DNA from: Bifidobacterium simiiventris
GTDB lineage: Bacteria; Actinomycetota; Actinomycetes; Actinomycetales; Bifidobacteriaceae
Assembly (NCBI RefSeq): GCF_019331715.1
Contig: NZ_JAHBBG010000011.1
Location: 25,602-89,601, forward strand
Direction of reading: 5' to 3'
Length of the DNA stretch: 64,000 nt
A model generated the notes under the pieces. That model did not search any database. It was not told the DNA's origin and was given only the letters and a program-made list of their open reading frames with translations. Each line of letters begins with the position of its first letter. Within the stretch, counting starts at the first letter, position 1. Below, one piece after another: positions 52,297 to 60,498 of this stretch. The position numbers and the translations under genes are program-made.

Positions 52297-52493
52297 CAGT
52301 TTGCCGCCATCGATGCAGCATTCCCCTTCTGCACAATGGAAAAACGCGTGCCGGCGCGCCTCCCGACGCATAATTTCCGCCATCCACAACCCGCGCACGG
52401 CAACATTTGGCAACAAGCAGCGGCGATCAGCAGTACGATGTACTTGAACAGCAGCGATCAGATCACCATCCAACGCCGGAGGCACGAGCATCC

Positions 52494-53603
52494 ATGAGCA
52501 ACGACGACACCGCGCGCGAATCAACACACCAGCCAGCACAGGGACTCGAGCAGCAGCCAGCACAGGAGACCGCCCATCATCATCCCTCCCCCACCCCGCA
52601 CCGCCGCGCCCGCGTGACGATCCGCGACGTGGCCGAGGCCGCCGGCGTCGCGCCGTCGACCGTCTCGCGCGCGTTCGCCAGACCCGGCCGGGTCAGCGCG
52701 GAAACGACCGCGCACATCCGCGACGTGGCGGAACGACTCGGCTACCGGGCCGGCACGATCACCGCGCAGACCGCCGCGAACGACGACGAGCCGAACGGCC
52801 TGCTCGCGATCGTCGTGGCCGACCTGCGCAACCCGGTGTACGCCGACTACACGCGCAGCGCCCAGCACCAGTGCCTGCGCAACGGCTACGGCCTGATGGT
52901 CATCGATTCGGAGGAGACCGACAAGCTCGAAAAAGCCGCGCTGCAGTCGGCCAGCAAGCATATCGACGGGATCATCCTCGCCTCGTCGCGACTGTCGGAC
53001 GCAGGTATCCGCAAGCTGGCCGAAATCAAGCCGCTCGTCGCGATCAACCGGTCGATCCAGGGCATCCAGTCGGTGATCGCGGACCCGACCGCCGGCATGG
53101 AACAGGCGATCTCGCGGCTCGCGCAGCTCGGCCACGAATCGCTGTCGTATCTGGCCGGTCCGGAGTCGTCGTGGCAGGACGGCGTACGCTGGCGCACATT
53201 GACGGCGATCTGCGGACGGCACGGCGTGCGCGTGCGGCGGATCAGCGCGAGCGAACCGACGTTCCACGGCGGATTCCTGTGCGGCGAGGCGTTCGTGCGC
53301 AATCCGACGAGCGCGGTGCTGGCCTACAACGACATCATGGCGATCGGATTCGTCACGTCGATGCAGGCGCGGCGGATCTCCGTCCCGGGCGACGTATCGG
53401 TGGTCGGGATCGACGACATCCAGCTGGGCGCACTCGTGACGCCAACACTGTCGACCGTGCATCTGGCGCGGTACCGGGCCGGCGAGACGGCGGTCGAGGA
53501 GGTGCTCGCGGCGGTGCGGCACGTCAACGACCCGCGCAACATGCGGCCGATCATGTTCGACTCGCATTTCGTGGAGCGCGACAGCATCGGCATCGCGCGG
53601 TGA
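52494..53603 (+). CDS. LacI-family regulator of the uronate genes
   Basis: A 369-residue repressor. The ATG at 52494 lies behind GGAGG at 12 nt. The first 45 residues are a disordered Gln/Pro/His-rich tail (PAQETAHHHPSPTPHRRA), absent from the other LacI proteins here. A later start without a tail is possible but no ATG is available close to the helix-turn-helix. DNA-binding part VTIRDVAEAAGVAPSTVSRA; effector domain with LAYNDIMAIGFVTSM and VVGIDDIQLGALVTPTLSTV. It is divergent from uxaC and is the likely reader of the TGGCAACAAA/TTTGTTGCCA site. The same half-site before GH78 suggests a wider role. Confidence 0.88.
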   Translation: MSNDDTARESTHQPAQGLEQQPAQETAHHHPSPTPHRRARVTIRDVAEAAGVAPSTVSRAFARPGRVSAETTAHIRDVAERLGYRAGTITAQTAANDDEPNGLLAIVVADLRNPVYADYTRSAQHQCLRNGYGLMVIDSEETDKLEKAALQSASKHIDGIILASSRLSDAGIRKLAEIKPLVAINRSIQGIQSVIADPTAGMEQAISRLAQLGHESLSYLAGPESSWQDGVRWRTLTAICGRHGVRVRRISASEPTFHGGFLCGEAFVRNPTSAVLAYNDIMAIGFVTSMQARRISVPGDVSVVGIDDIQLGALVTPTLSTVHLARYRAGETAVEEVLAAVRHVNDPRNMRPIMFDSHFVERDSIGIAR

Positions 53604-53652
53604 GCTGACCGGCGGCCGCACAGCAGCGGGGCAATTCCCCGGCATGATACGA

Positions 53653-53686
53653 AAACGCCCCGCCGGCGCGCATGCGTCAACGGGGC
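53653..53686 (-). terminator. Terminator after GH30
   Basis: On the minus strand GCCCCG and CGGGGC form a stem followed by GTTTTCG. It sits between the convergent GH30 and LacI genes. Confidence 0.6.
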
Positions 53687-53705
53687 AACAAACACACAGG
53701 AACGA

Positions 53706-55256
53706 TCAGAACAGCGTCTCGTCGTGGTCGTCGACCGGGTGCGGCGTGTAGGTGATCTTGAACTCGTCGTCGGCCGGGGCCTCGGACTCGTTGACCGGAT
53801 GCTGCGACTTGTGCAGGCTCACGGTGCCGTACGCCGGAACCGTGACCTTCTGCCAGCGCGCGCCCTCGCCGTTGATCGTCACCGCGGCCTCGATGTCCTC
53901 GCCGGTCGGGTTGTACAGGATCGCCGCGAGGTCGCCGGTCGCATCGTTGACGAACGCGACCGAGCCGAGTCCGCCGTGGCGTCCGTCCGGCGTGCGGTTG
54001 GTGGAGGCGACACGCTGCGAGCCGACGGTGACGTCCTGTCCGTAGTTGCGCAGCATGAAGTACTCGAGGTTGCGCTTGACCTTGCCGGTGGACGAGTCGA
54101 TGGTGATGACGCCGCGGCGGCCGGACGTGCCGGCCCAGCTCGGGAAGCCCTGCTCGTCGAGCGCCATGTTCCACAGGTTGATCAGGCCGATGCCGTTGCG
54201 CACGAGCCACGTGCCGATCTCGCCGAACATGACGTGGCTGGCCTCGTCGACGGTTTCGTCGAGCATGCAGCGGCGTTCGGTCATCGCGGCCTTCCACTGC
54301 GGGAACTGGCGGGTGCCGTTGTGGATCCACTCGGGCAGGCCGGAGTAGGTGTGGAACGCGGCGCCGGCGAACGCGTTGGCCTGCGCGGGGGTCATGTATT
54401 CGCTCACCGGGCGCTGGTAGAAGCGCAGGGAGTCGTCGCCGAAGTAGATCTCGACGTCCGGGAACGTGCGGTCGAGCGCCGGGCGCAGGTATTCACTGCC
54501 CCACTTGGCGAGTTCCTCGGGCGTCCACACGGTGATCGGCCACGGGCAGCCGTTGCTCGGCTCGTTCTGCATGGTGACGGACGTGATGCGGATGCCGTAC
54601 TTGGCGTACGCGGCGATGAACTTGACGAAGTACTGCGCGTACACGTAGTCGATGGTGTCCTGGTAGCGGTAGCCGTTGCCGACGAATTCGCCGAGGCGCA
54701 GGCGGCCGGAGCCGTCGAGTCGGTTGGAGGTCTTCATCCACGCCGGTGCGGACCACGGAGAGGCCATGATCTTGACGGCCGGGTTGATCGCGACGATCTC
54801 CTGCAGGACGGGGATGACGTTCTTGAGGTCCTTGGTCGCGTCGGGCGCGCCCGGCTCGCCTTCGCCGATGGAGAAGTAGTTGAGGCCGGCGTCGGCGACG
54901 ACGCCTTCCGGCAGATCGTCGTAGGAGTAGTACTTCTGGCTGGAGAAGTCGCAGGCGCCGATGGAGATGCGCACGGACGAGAAGCCGCCCTGTTCGGGAT
55001 CGAACATTTCGGTGAGGATCGCGTGGCGCTGTTCGGCGGTCATCGACTGCATGAACAGCGATGCGGACGAGTCGGTGATGGCCGCGCCGCAGCCTTCCCA
55101 GTACTGGTAGCGGCGGGTCGGGTCGATGACGACGGTTTGCGCACCGTTATGATCATTTTCGATCACCGGCGTTGCGATCGGCTTGCGGCGGTCGGTCAGA
55201 TCGCCGGTCGTGCGCGTCCAGTATTCGTATGCGAATGGATTACGGGCCTCAGTCAT
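53706..55256 (-). CDS. GH30 beta-glycosidase
   Basis: A 516-residue intracellular clan GH-A enzyme. The start at 55256 follows GGGAGTG. YQYWEGCGAAITDSSASL at residues 50-67 and VRISIGACDFSSQKYYSYDD are typical of family 30. The acid/base is Glu232 in VTMQNEPSNGCPWP, and the nucleophile is most likely Glu327 in KAAMTERRCMLDE. The C-terminal beta-sandwich that always accompanies the GH30 barrel is present (from about residue 420). Characterised GH30 subfamilies include beta-glucosidases, beta-xylosidases and endo-beta-1,6-galactanases; the window context would fit any of the last two, and the sequence does not decide. It is a single-gene unit with AACGATCACT-like motifs upstream. Confidence 0.85.
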   Translation of the reverse strand: MTEARNPFAYEYWTRTTGDLTDRRKPIATPVIENDHNGAQTVVIDPTRRYQYWEGCGAAITDSSASLFMQSMTAEQRHAILTEMFDPEQGGFSSVRISIGACDFSSQKYYSYDDLPEGVVADAGLNYFSIGEGEPGAPDATKDLKNVIPVLQEIVAINPAVKIMASPWSAPAWMKTSNRLDGSGRLRLGEFVGNGYRYQDTIDYVYAQYFVKFIAAYAKYGIRITSVTMQNEPSNGCPWPITVWTPEELAKWGSEYLRPALDRTFPDVEIYFGDDSLRFYQRPVSEYMTPAQANAFAGAAFHTYSGLPEWIHNGTRQFPQWKAAMTERRCMLDETVDEASHVMFGEIGTWLVRNGIGLINLWNMALDEQGFPSWAGTSGRRGVITIDSSTGKVKRNLEYFMLRNYGQDVTVGSQRVASTNRTPDGRHGGLGSVAFVNDATGDLAAILYNPTGEDIEAAVTINGEGARWQKVTVPAYGTVSLHKSQHPVNESEAPADDEFKITYTPHPVDDHDETLF

Positions 55257-55296
55257 GAGGATCACTCCCTCGTGTTGTTGTGCGATATCCACGATT

Positions 55297-55338
55297 CGAT
55301 CACTGCGATCGCATCGCAACCTCTAAACGATCACTATT
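55297..55338. promoter_or_regulatory. Putative operator region before GH30
   Basis: CGATCACTGCGATCGCATCG contains the perfect palindrome TGCGATCGCA (55304-55313), and CGATCACT is repeated at 55328. The regulator is not identified. Confidence 0.35.
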
Positions 55339-55489
55339 ATACACAACTAATCACACGACAGTCCAAAACAATCTCTTTTTATCACTTTTGATCACTCTTG
55401 CTGCCGTCGATGGGGAGCGTGGCGGTCAGCCGATCGCTACGCTCCTGCCTATCGACATCGCACCCGTCACCAGCACGCGCGCCGATCGG

Positions 55490-56701
55490 TTAGTTGAGGT
55501 CGGGCCAGTACCAGCACATCGGCAGCGGGAACCAGCCAGCCGGCGCGACCGGCAGATCGTGGCGGAAGCGCGCGCCGAGGCCGAGCAGCAGATCCTGCGC
55601 GTCCATGTGCGACAGACGCGGCGCATCCGGATCGGCAGTGCGTTCGACCGTGACGGATTGGCGGCCGGTCGTGCGATCGAGACCGCTTCCGACCACCGCA
55701 TGACCGTCATCGTCCGCCTCGCGTTCGCTCACGGTGATGGTGACCGGCTGGCCGTCGAGCACGGCGCTGAACCGCCCCGGCTCCAGCCGCCACAGCCGCG
55801 CGGCGGCAGATAGATAGGCGTCAAGCACCGTCGCGTAATCGAAGATGGTGCACCGGCACAGGCATCCGATCTTCGTATCTTCGCCGAACGCGGCAAACTG
55901 CTCGTTGAGCGCGGCGTCGGTGGGCGAGACGCGCACCGTGAACGCCTCCTTGCGGCAGACTGCGAGCGAGGCGAGATACGCCTTGGCGACGGCCGGCGCG
56001 TCGGCCGGATCGGCCAGCGCGATTTCGCGCACGACGCTCGGATCGGCGAGCGCACGGATGAGATAGCCGATCGGCTCGCCGTTGCGGTCGATGGCGATCG
56101 CCTCGCTGTTCAGATAGGTGCAGATTCGATCAATCACGGGCAGCGGGCGTTCGGCATACACCAGACGTGCGCGGTTGAGCCGGTCGGCGAGCTGCGCGTC
56201 GCCGTCCCGAGAGAACAACGTGCGGAACGTGATGCCGGCTGTATCGACGCCGGCAAGCGCGTGCTTGGCGCAGGATTGGTTGACCGAGTAGGTGTAGTCG
56301 TATCCGCACGGCGTGTAGCCGAAGTACGCGTAGCGGTGGCGCAGTCCCCACAGCACCATCAGATCAGTGTTGCCCTCGGCGCGCAGTTCGTCGTGCCACA
56401 TTCCGATGAGCCTGCCCATATGGCCTTCGCCGCGGCTGCGGGGATGGACGCAGACGCAGCCGAGGAACATGACGTTGAGTTGCCTGCCGCCCACGTGCAT
56501 GGTCTGCGGATAGACACCCACCGAGGCGACGATGCGGCCGGTCGTCTCGTCCACGGCGACCTTGTGCCGGGACGCGAGCGTTTCGCCGCTTTCCGCATAG
56601 GCTTTGGCCAGGATCTTCTGGGCCTGCATGCCGAACGCGTAGTTGATGAGATCCACGATCTCGTCGGTTTCCTCAGGTTTGGCATCACGATATACCGTCA
56701 T
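55490..56701 (-). CDS. Eis-like GNAT-family N-acetyltransferase
   Basis: A 403-residue cytoplasmic acetyltransferase of the Eis type. Residues about 1-130 form a GNAT domain with the acetyl-CoA loop in VCVHPRSRGEGHMGRLIG. A second GNAT-like domain follows, and the last 110 residues resemble the SCP2-like C-terminal domain (FSAVLDGQPVTITVSERE). The ATG at 56701 was chosen because GAAGGTG lies 6 nt before it; the ATG 18 nt upstream has no site. Substrates of this group are amines on peptides, antibiotics or polyamines, so a direct part in sugar use is not expected. It is on the minus strand upstream of GH30 with 230 bp between them. Confidence 0.82.
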   Translation of the reverse strand: MTVYRDAKPEETDEIVDLINYAFGMQAQKILAKAYAESGETLASRHKVAVDETTGRIVASVGVYPQTMHVGGRQLNVMFLGCVCVHPRSRGEGHMGRLIGMWHDELRAEGNTDLMVLWGLRHRYAYFGYTPCGYDYTYSVNQSCAKHALAGVDTAGITFRTLFSRDGDAQLADRLNRARLVYAERPLPVIDRICTYLNSEAIAIDRNGEPIGYLIRALADPSVVREIALADPADAPAVAKAYLASLAVCRKEAFTVRVSPTDAALNEQFAAFGEDTKIGCLCRCTIFDYATVLDAYLSAAARLWRLEPGRFSAVLDGQPVTITVSEREADDDGHAVVGSGLDRTTGRQSVTVERTADPDAPRLSHMDAQDLLLGLGARFRHDLPVAPAGWFPLPMCWYWPDLN

Positions 56702-57193
56702 CTGCGCACCTTCTATCATGAATGATCGTTATTGAGCAGTTTTAATCATCCTTCCGGGTATGAGTTCACCACCCTCTCGCGACAACGCGAAAGGTACGCG
56801 CTTGAGGGACACCAGCTCACGGCTACCCGGCGCAAGGCATGGAATTGAGCACTCCCGTCGCGGTGCGACACGGGATATGAGCTCATCTTCGACGGACGCC
56901 GACCGCTCGGCTGCGAAGGGCACAGCGGACAGATGAAACAGGGGGCAAGAACAACGAACGGGAGCGGTGAAAGCGCCATATCTTTCAGCGCTTTCACCGC
57001 TCCCGGTACTGCAATTACGGACTCGGCTACCGCCGAGGCTCAGTGTTGGCTCGGCGGCAAAGCCGCCTCGCTACAGGTGCCGCCGGAACGAAACGGACTC
57101 GCCGTTGGCGAGCGTAAGCCGCTCGACGGGCAAGCCGTCTCGCTACAGGAGCGGCCGGGAAGCCCACCGGGCTTCCCTAAAGGGCTGACTTTG
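56702..57193. other. 492-bp intergenic region with strong hairpins
   Basis: Carries the GNAT promoter side, an 18-bp perfect hairpin (56959-57005), a degenerate duplicated stretch in which AAGCCG(C/T)CTCGCTACAGG occurs twice, and two stacked hairpins that run into the MalG-type stop. I see no gene. Confidence 0.7.
56959..57005. terminator. 18-bp perfect hairpin
   Basis: CGGGAGCGGTGAAAGCGC, an 11-nt loop, then GCGCTTTCACCGCTCCCG. It lies between importer 3 and the GNAT gene and is probably the terminator of importer 3 read-through. Confidence 0.8.
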
Positions 57194-57203
57194 TCAGCCC
57201 TTT
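57157..57203 (-). terminator. Two stacked hairpins at the end of importer 3
   Basis: AAAGGGCTGAC-TTT-GTCAGCCCTTT overlaps the stop codon at 57194; GGGAAGCCC-ACC-GGGCTTCCC follows directly. The layout mirrors that at the end of importer 1. Confidence 0.65.
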
Positions 57204-58033
57204 ACCGCTCCCGTCATTACACCCTTCACGATGTACTTCTGGCAGATCAGGTAGAAGACGATGATCGGCACGATCGCGAGCACGAGGCACGCCATCATCG
57301 CGCCCATGTCCACCGAGCCGTAGCCGCCCTTCAAGTACTGCACGGCCACGGAGATCGTCTTGTACTTGCCCAGGTCGAGCGTCAGGTACGGCAGCAGGTA
57401 GTCGTTCCAGATCCACATGGCCTGCAGGATCGCGACGGACACGATCGACGGCTTCATGATCGGCACGACGATCTGGAAGAAGATACGCGGCACCGACGCG
57501 CCGTCGATCATCGCGGATTCCTCCAGCGAGGCCGGAATGCCCTTGACCACGCCGGTGAAAATGAACACGGCCAGGCCCGCGCCGAAGCCGAGGTACACGA
57601 AGCACAATCCCCACGGGGTGTTGAGCTTCAGCGTGTCCGCGATCTTGGACAACGTGAACATCACCATCTGGAACGGCACGATCATGTTGAACAGGAACAG
57701 CGTGTACAGCAGTTTCGCCGCCCAGTTGTTCACGCGCACGATCCACCACGCACACATCGAGGTGCACAGCAGGATCAGCACCACCGATCCAACCGTGATG
57801 AGCAGCGTCCAGCCGAAGCTGGCGAAGAAATCGGTCGTTTCGATGCCGCGCGTGTAGTTCTCCAGCCCGACGAACGCCTTGCCGGCCGGCAGCGAGAACG
57901 CGTTGCGCGAGATGTACGCCTTCTGCTTGAACGAGTTGATGAACACGAGGACGATCGGGAACACCCACGCGATCGAGATGAGCGAGAACAGCGCCGTCCA
58001 TGCGGCTGCGTGCTTCGGCTTGTCGGAGATCAT
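57194..58033 (-). CDS. Sugar ABC transporter permease, MalG type (importer 3)
   Basis: A 279-residue six-helix permease. The ATG at 58033 overlaps the stop of the MalF-type gene by 4 bp (ATGA), a sign of translational coupling. The first helix is at about residues 11-31 (WTALFSLISIAWVFPIVLVF). The EAA loop is ESAMIDGASVPRIFFQIVVP and the C-terminus IVKGVMTGAVKG. It belongs to the MalG branch rather than the LplC branch seen in importers 1 and 2. The ATPase is not encoded nearby. Substrate unknown. Confidence 0.92.
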   Translation of the reverse strand: MISDKPKHAAAWTALFSLISIAWVFPIVLVFINSFKQKAYISRNAFSLPAGKAFVGLENYTRGIETTDFFASFGWTLLITVGSVVLILLCTSMCAWWIVRVNNWAAKLLYTLFLFNMIVPFQMVMFTLSKIADTLKLNTPWGLCFVYLGFGAGLAVFIFTGVVKGIPASLEESAMIDGASVPRIFFQIVVPIMKPSIVSVAILQAMWIWNDYLLPYLTLDLGKYKTISVAVQYLKGGYGSVDMGAMMACLVLAIVPIIVFYLICQKYIVKGVMTGAVKG

Positions 58034-58884
58034 GCCTCCACCTCCTTGCTGGTGGTGAGTTTGTTCTGGATGAGCGCGACAACGGCCACGAGCACGAAGA
58101 ACAGCACGGCCTTCGCCTGGCCGACGCCTTCCCAGCCGACGCGCCCGTAGAACGTGCGGGTGATGTTCATCGCGAGGCCTTCCGACATGTTGCTCGGCGC
58201 GCCGTTGGTGAGCGCGAGGTTCTGGTCGTACAGCTTGAATCCATTGGTGACGCACAGGAACGAGCACACGGTGATCGACGGCATCATGAGCGGAATGATG
58301 ATCTTGAACATGGTCTGCGATCCGCTCGCACCGTCGACCGCGGCGGCCTCGAGCACGTCGGTCGGCAGCGACTGCATGCCGGCGATGTAGATGATCATCA
58401 TGTAGCCGATCTGCTGCCAGCTGACGAGGATCACAAGTCCCCAGAAGCCGTAGCTCGCCTTGTAGGTGAGCGAGCGCGCCCAGTGCGCGAGGACGCCGTT
58501 GAGCAGCAGCATCCAGATATAGCCGAGGATGATGCCGCCGATCAGGTTCGGCATGAAGAAGACGGAACGGAAGATGTTCGATCCCTTGATGGCCTTGGTG
58601 AGCATGTATGCGATCGCGAACGCGGCCACGTTGATGATGACGGTCGTGACGACGGTGAGCGCGGTCGAGAAGCCGAGCGCATGCAGGAACTCCTTGTCCT
58701 TGAACGCGCGCGCGTAGTTCTTGAGTCCGACGAACTCGGCGTCGGTGACGGTGGTGAACTTGCAGAAGCTCAGATACACGCCCATGATGAACGGGACCAC
58801 GAACCCGATGATGAATGCGGCGAACGTTGGCAGCGCGAACAGCGCCCACCATTTACGTATCGCCTTGCCGGCCATGCTGATCAT
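58030..58884 (-). CDS. Sugar ABC transporter permease, MalF type (importer 3)
   Basis: A 284-residue permease. The ATG at 58884 was chosen for its AGGAAG site 9-10 nt upstream; a second ATG follows three codons later, while longer reading frames run into the AT-rich promoter. First helix ALFALPTFAAFIIGFVVPF, EAA loop EAAAVDGASGSQTMFKIIIP. It is the first gene of the permease pair, divergent from the LacI at 59214. The binding protein of this importer is not in the same transcript but lies beyond the LacI at 60499-61830, with matching operators. Confidence 0.9.
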   Translation of the reverse strand: MISMAGKAIRKWWALFALPTFAAFIIGFVVPFIMGVYLSFCKFTTVTDAEFVGLKNYARAFKDKEFLHALGFSTALTVVTTVIINVAAFAIAYMLTKAIKGSNIFRSVFFMPNLIGGIILGYIWMLLLNGVLAHWARSLTYKASYGFWGLVILVSWQQIGYMMIIYIAGMQSLPTDVLEAAAVDGASGSQTMFKIIIPLMMPSITVCSFLCVTNGFKLYDQNLALTNGAPSNMSEGLAMNITRTFYGRVGWEGVGQAKAVLFFVLVAVVALIQNKLTTSKEVEA

Positions 58885-59213
58885 ACCGTGCTTCTTCCTG
58901 TCTGCTGGGTGAGCCTGCGTACGGCTGCGTGCGGTCGGCTCGGGATGGATGATTGCAAATTCAGCCAACGATTGCTGATTTGCAGTGCTGACCACAGGAT
59001 AACAGGGCGACAGCCATATGTCAAACGTTGTCATTTTCTGCGTTTTACGACGACGGATTCGCTGTAATCGAACTGAAAAATCCAAGTAATTCCAAGTATT
59101 TACCGACTGCAAACGCCGTCATTTTGATAATGCAAATGTTTGCACTCAGCTACCGATGCAAACGCTTGCTGTAGAATACTCAAGAATCGCCCACAAGGAG
59201 AAACGAACAACCC
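58885..59213. other. 329-bp divergent promoter region with TGCAAA operators
   Basis: AT-rich, between the MalF-type permease and the LacI gene. It contains operator-like sites at 58953-58984, 59131-59144 and 59157-59170, and no gene. Confidence 0.75.
59131..59170. promoter_or_regulatory. Two LacI operators (TGCAAA-N2-TTTGCA type)
   Basis: TGCAAATGTTTGCA (59131-59144) and TGCAAACGCTTGCT (59157-59170), centred 26 bp apart, 44-83 bp before the LacI start. Matching sites precede the binding-protein gene at 62037 and 61936. Confidence 0.75.
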
Positions 59214-60224
59214 ATGCCAGCAACCATCCAAGACGTCGCGCAAGCCGCGAACGTGTCCATTTCCACTGTGTCCCGCTCGTTCACTCGCCCCGAACTCGTG
59301 TCCAAAAAGACACGCGACAAGGTGCTGCGCATCGCCGACGAGCTGAACTTCTCACTCTCCCGTTCGGCCGCCGCGCTCAAGTCCGGCCGGTCGCTGCGCA
59401 TCGCGCTGCTGGTGAGCGACCATCTCAACCTGTGGTTCTCCGCATCCGTGATCGAAGGTCTCAACCAGGTGCTGCACGCCGAAGGCTACGACATCTCGAT
59501 CTTCCAGATCTCCAGCACCGAGGAGCGCCACGAGTTCTTCGACATGCTGCCCGTGCGCCGCAACGCGGACGCGGTCATCGTCACCTCGTTCGACATCTAC
59601 AAGGAGGAGGTCGGCCAGCTCTCCAATATCGACGTGCCCACGATCGGCATCAACTCGACCTCCCCGAACACGCGCGTCTTCAACGCCGCGGTCAACATCG
59701 ACGACCATCAGGGCTCCGTCCTCGCCGCGCGCCATCTCATGTCGCTCGGCCATCGCGACATCGTGTACGTGCGCACCAACCGCGAGGTCTCTCTGCATTT
59801 CAGCGTGCAGGACCGTTTCGAGTCGTTCATGGCCGCGTGCGAGGCGGAAGGCGTCACGCCGCGCGTCATCACGGCCGGCGAAGGCAAGGACCGCATCAGC
59901 CGCGTCGCGACGGAACTGCTGAGCCTGCCGCAGTTGCCGACCGCGATCGCCTGCCAGGAAGACGGCATCGCGATCCCGCTGCTGTTCCAGCTGGAACGCA
60001 ACGGCGTGAGCGTGCCGAACGACGTGTCGATCATCGGTTACGACGATAGTTTCTACGCGAAGGATCTCGGATTGACGACGATCCGGCAGGAGCCGGTCAA
60101 GATGGCGATGACGGCCGCGCAGATGGCGCTCGACCTGATCGACGAGAAGCCGGTCGACGATCCGTTCCGCGTGGTGCCCGCGCAGCTCATCATCCGCGCG
60201 TCCACCGCCCGCCCGCGCAAGTAG
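59214..60224 (+). CDS. LacI-family regulator of importer 3
   Basis: A 336-residue repressor of normal length. AAGGAG lies 13-14 nt before the ATG. Helix-turn-helix ATIQDVAQAANVSISTVSRS, hinge FSLSRSAAALKSGRSLRIAL, effector domain with AIACQEDGIAIPLLFQLER and IIGYDDSFYAKDLGLTTIRQ. It stands between the permease pair and the binding-protein gene of importer 3, and TGCAAA-N2-TTTGCA palindromes occur at both target promoters. Its T-V-S-R recognition helix is the classical type that reads operators with a central CG. Confidence 0.92.
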   Translation: MPATIQDVAQAANVSISTVSRSFTRPELVSKKTRDKVLRIADELNFSLSRSAAALKSGRSLRIALLVSDHLNLWFSASVIEGLNQVLHAEGYDISIFQISSTEERHEFFDMLPVRRNADAVIVTSFDIYKEEVGQLSNIDVPTIGINSTSPNTRVFNAAVNIDDHQGSVLAARHLMSLGHRDIVYVRTNREVSLHFSVQDRFESFMAACEAEGVTPRVITAGEGKDRISRVATELLSLPQLPTAIACQEDGIAIPLLFQLERNGVSVPNDVSIIGYDDSFYAKDLGLTTIRQEPVKMAMTAAQMALDLIDEKPVDDPFRVVPAQLIIRASTARPRK

Positions 60225-60240
60225 CGGCAGTCGCCCCACC

Positions 60241-60334
60241 TGTCATTTCGACCGAGCGCAGCGAGCGGAGAAATCTCTCCCCGCAACAACCTCGGCAGAT
60301 TTCTCGACTCGGCTCCGCCTCGCTCGACATGACA
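60241..60334. repeat. TGTCATTTCGACCGAGCG inverted-repeat element, copy 6
   Basis: Complete element between the convergent LacI and binding-protein genes, ending CGCTCGACATGACA. Confidence 0.85.
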
Positions 60335-60360
60335 GGAATGAGGCATATAACGGCAAGCAA

Positions 60361-60398
60361 AAGGCCGGAATCCCGCATGATCGCGGAATTCCGGCCTT
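60361..60398 (-). terminator. Terminator after the importer 3 binding protein
   Basis: AAGGCCGGAATCCCGC pairs with GCGGAATTCCGGCCTT with one mismatch. On the minus strand TTTTGCTTG follows. Confidence 0.75.
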
Positions 60399-60498
60399 GC
60401 GTATACTCCGACCGGTCAGCCGACCCGCGCCCCGAGGAAAGGAGAAGGAGGAAAAACTCGGGACGCGAGCCGTACAATCGGTTCGGATTCGGGTGAAC

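Noticed and set aside
57194..58852. 552-residue fused protein over both importer 3 permeases
   Set aside because: The first half is an out-of-frame reading of the MalF-type gene. The real MalG-type protein starts at 58033 with the 4-bp ATGA overlap.
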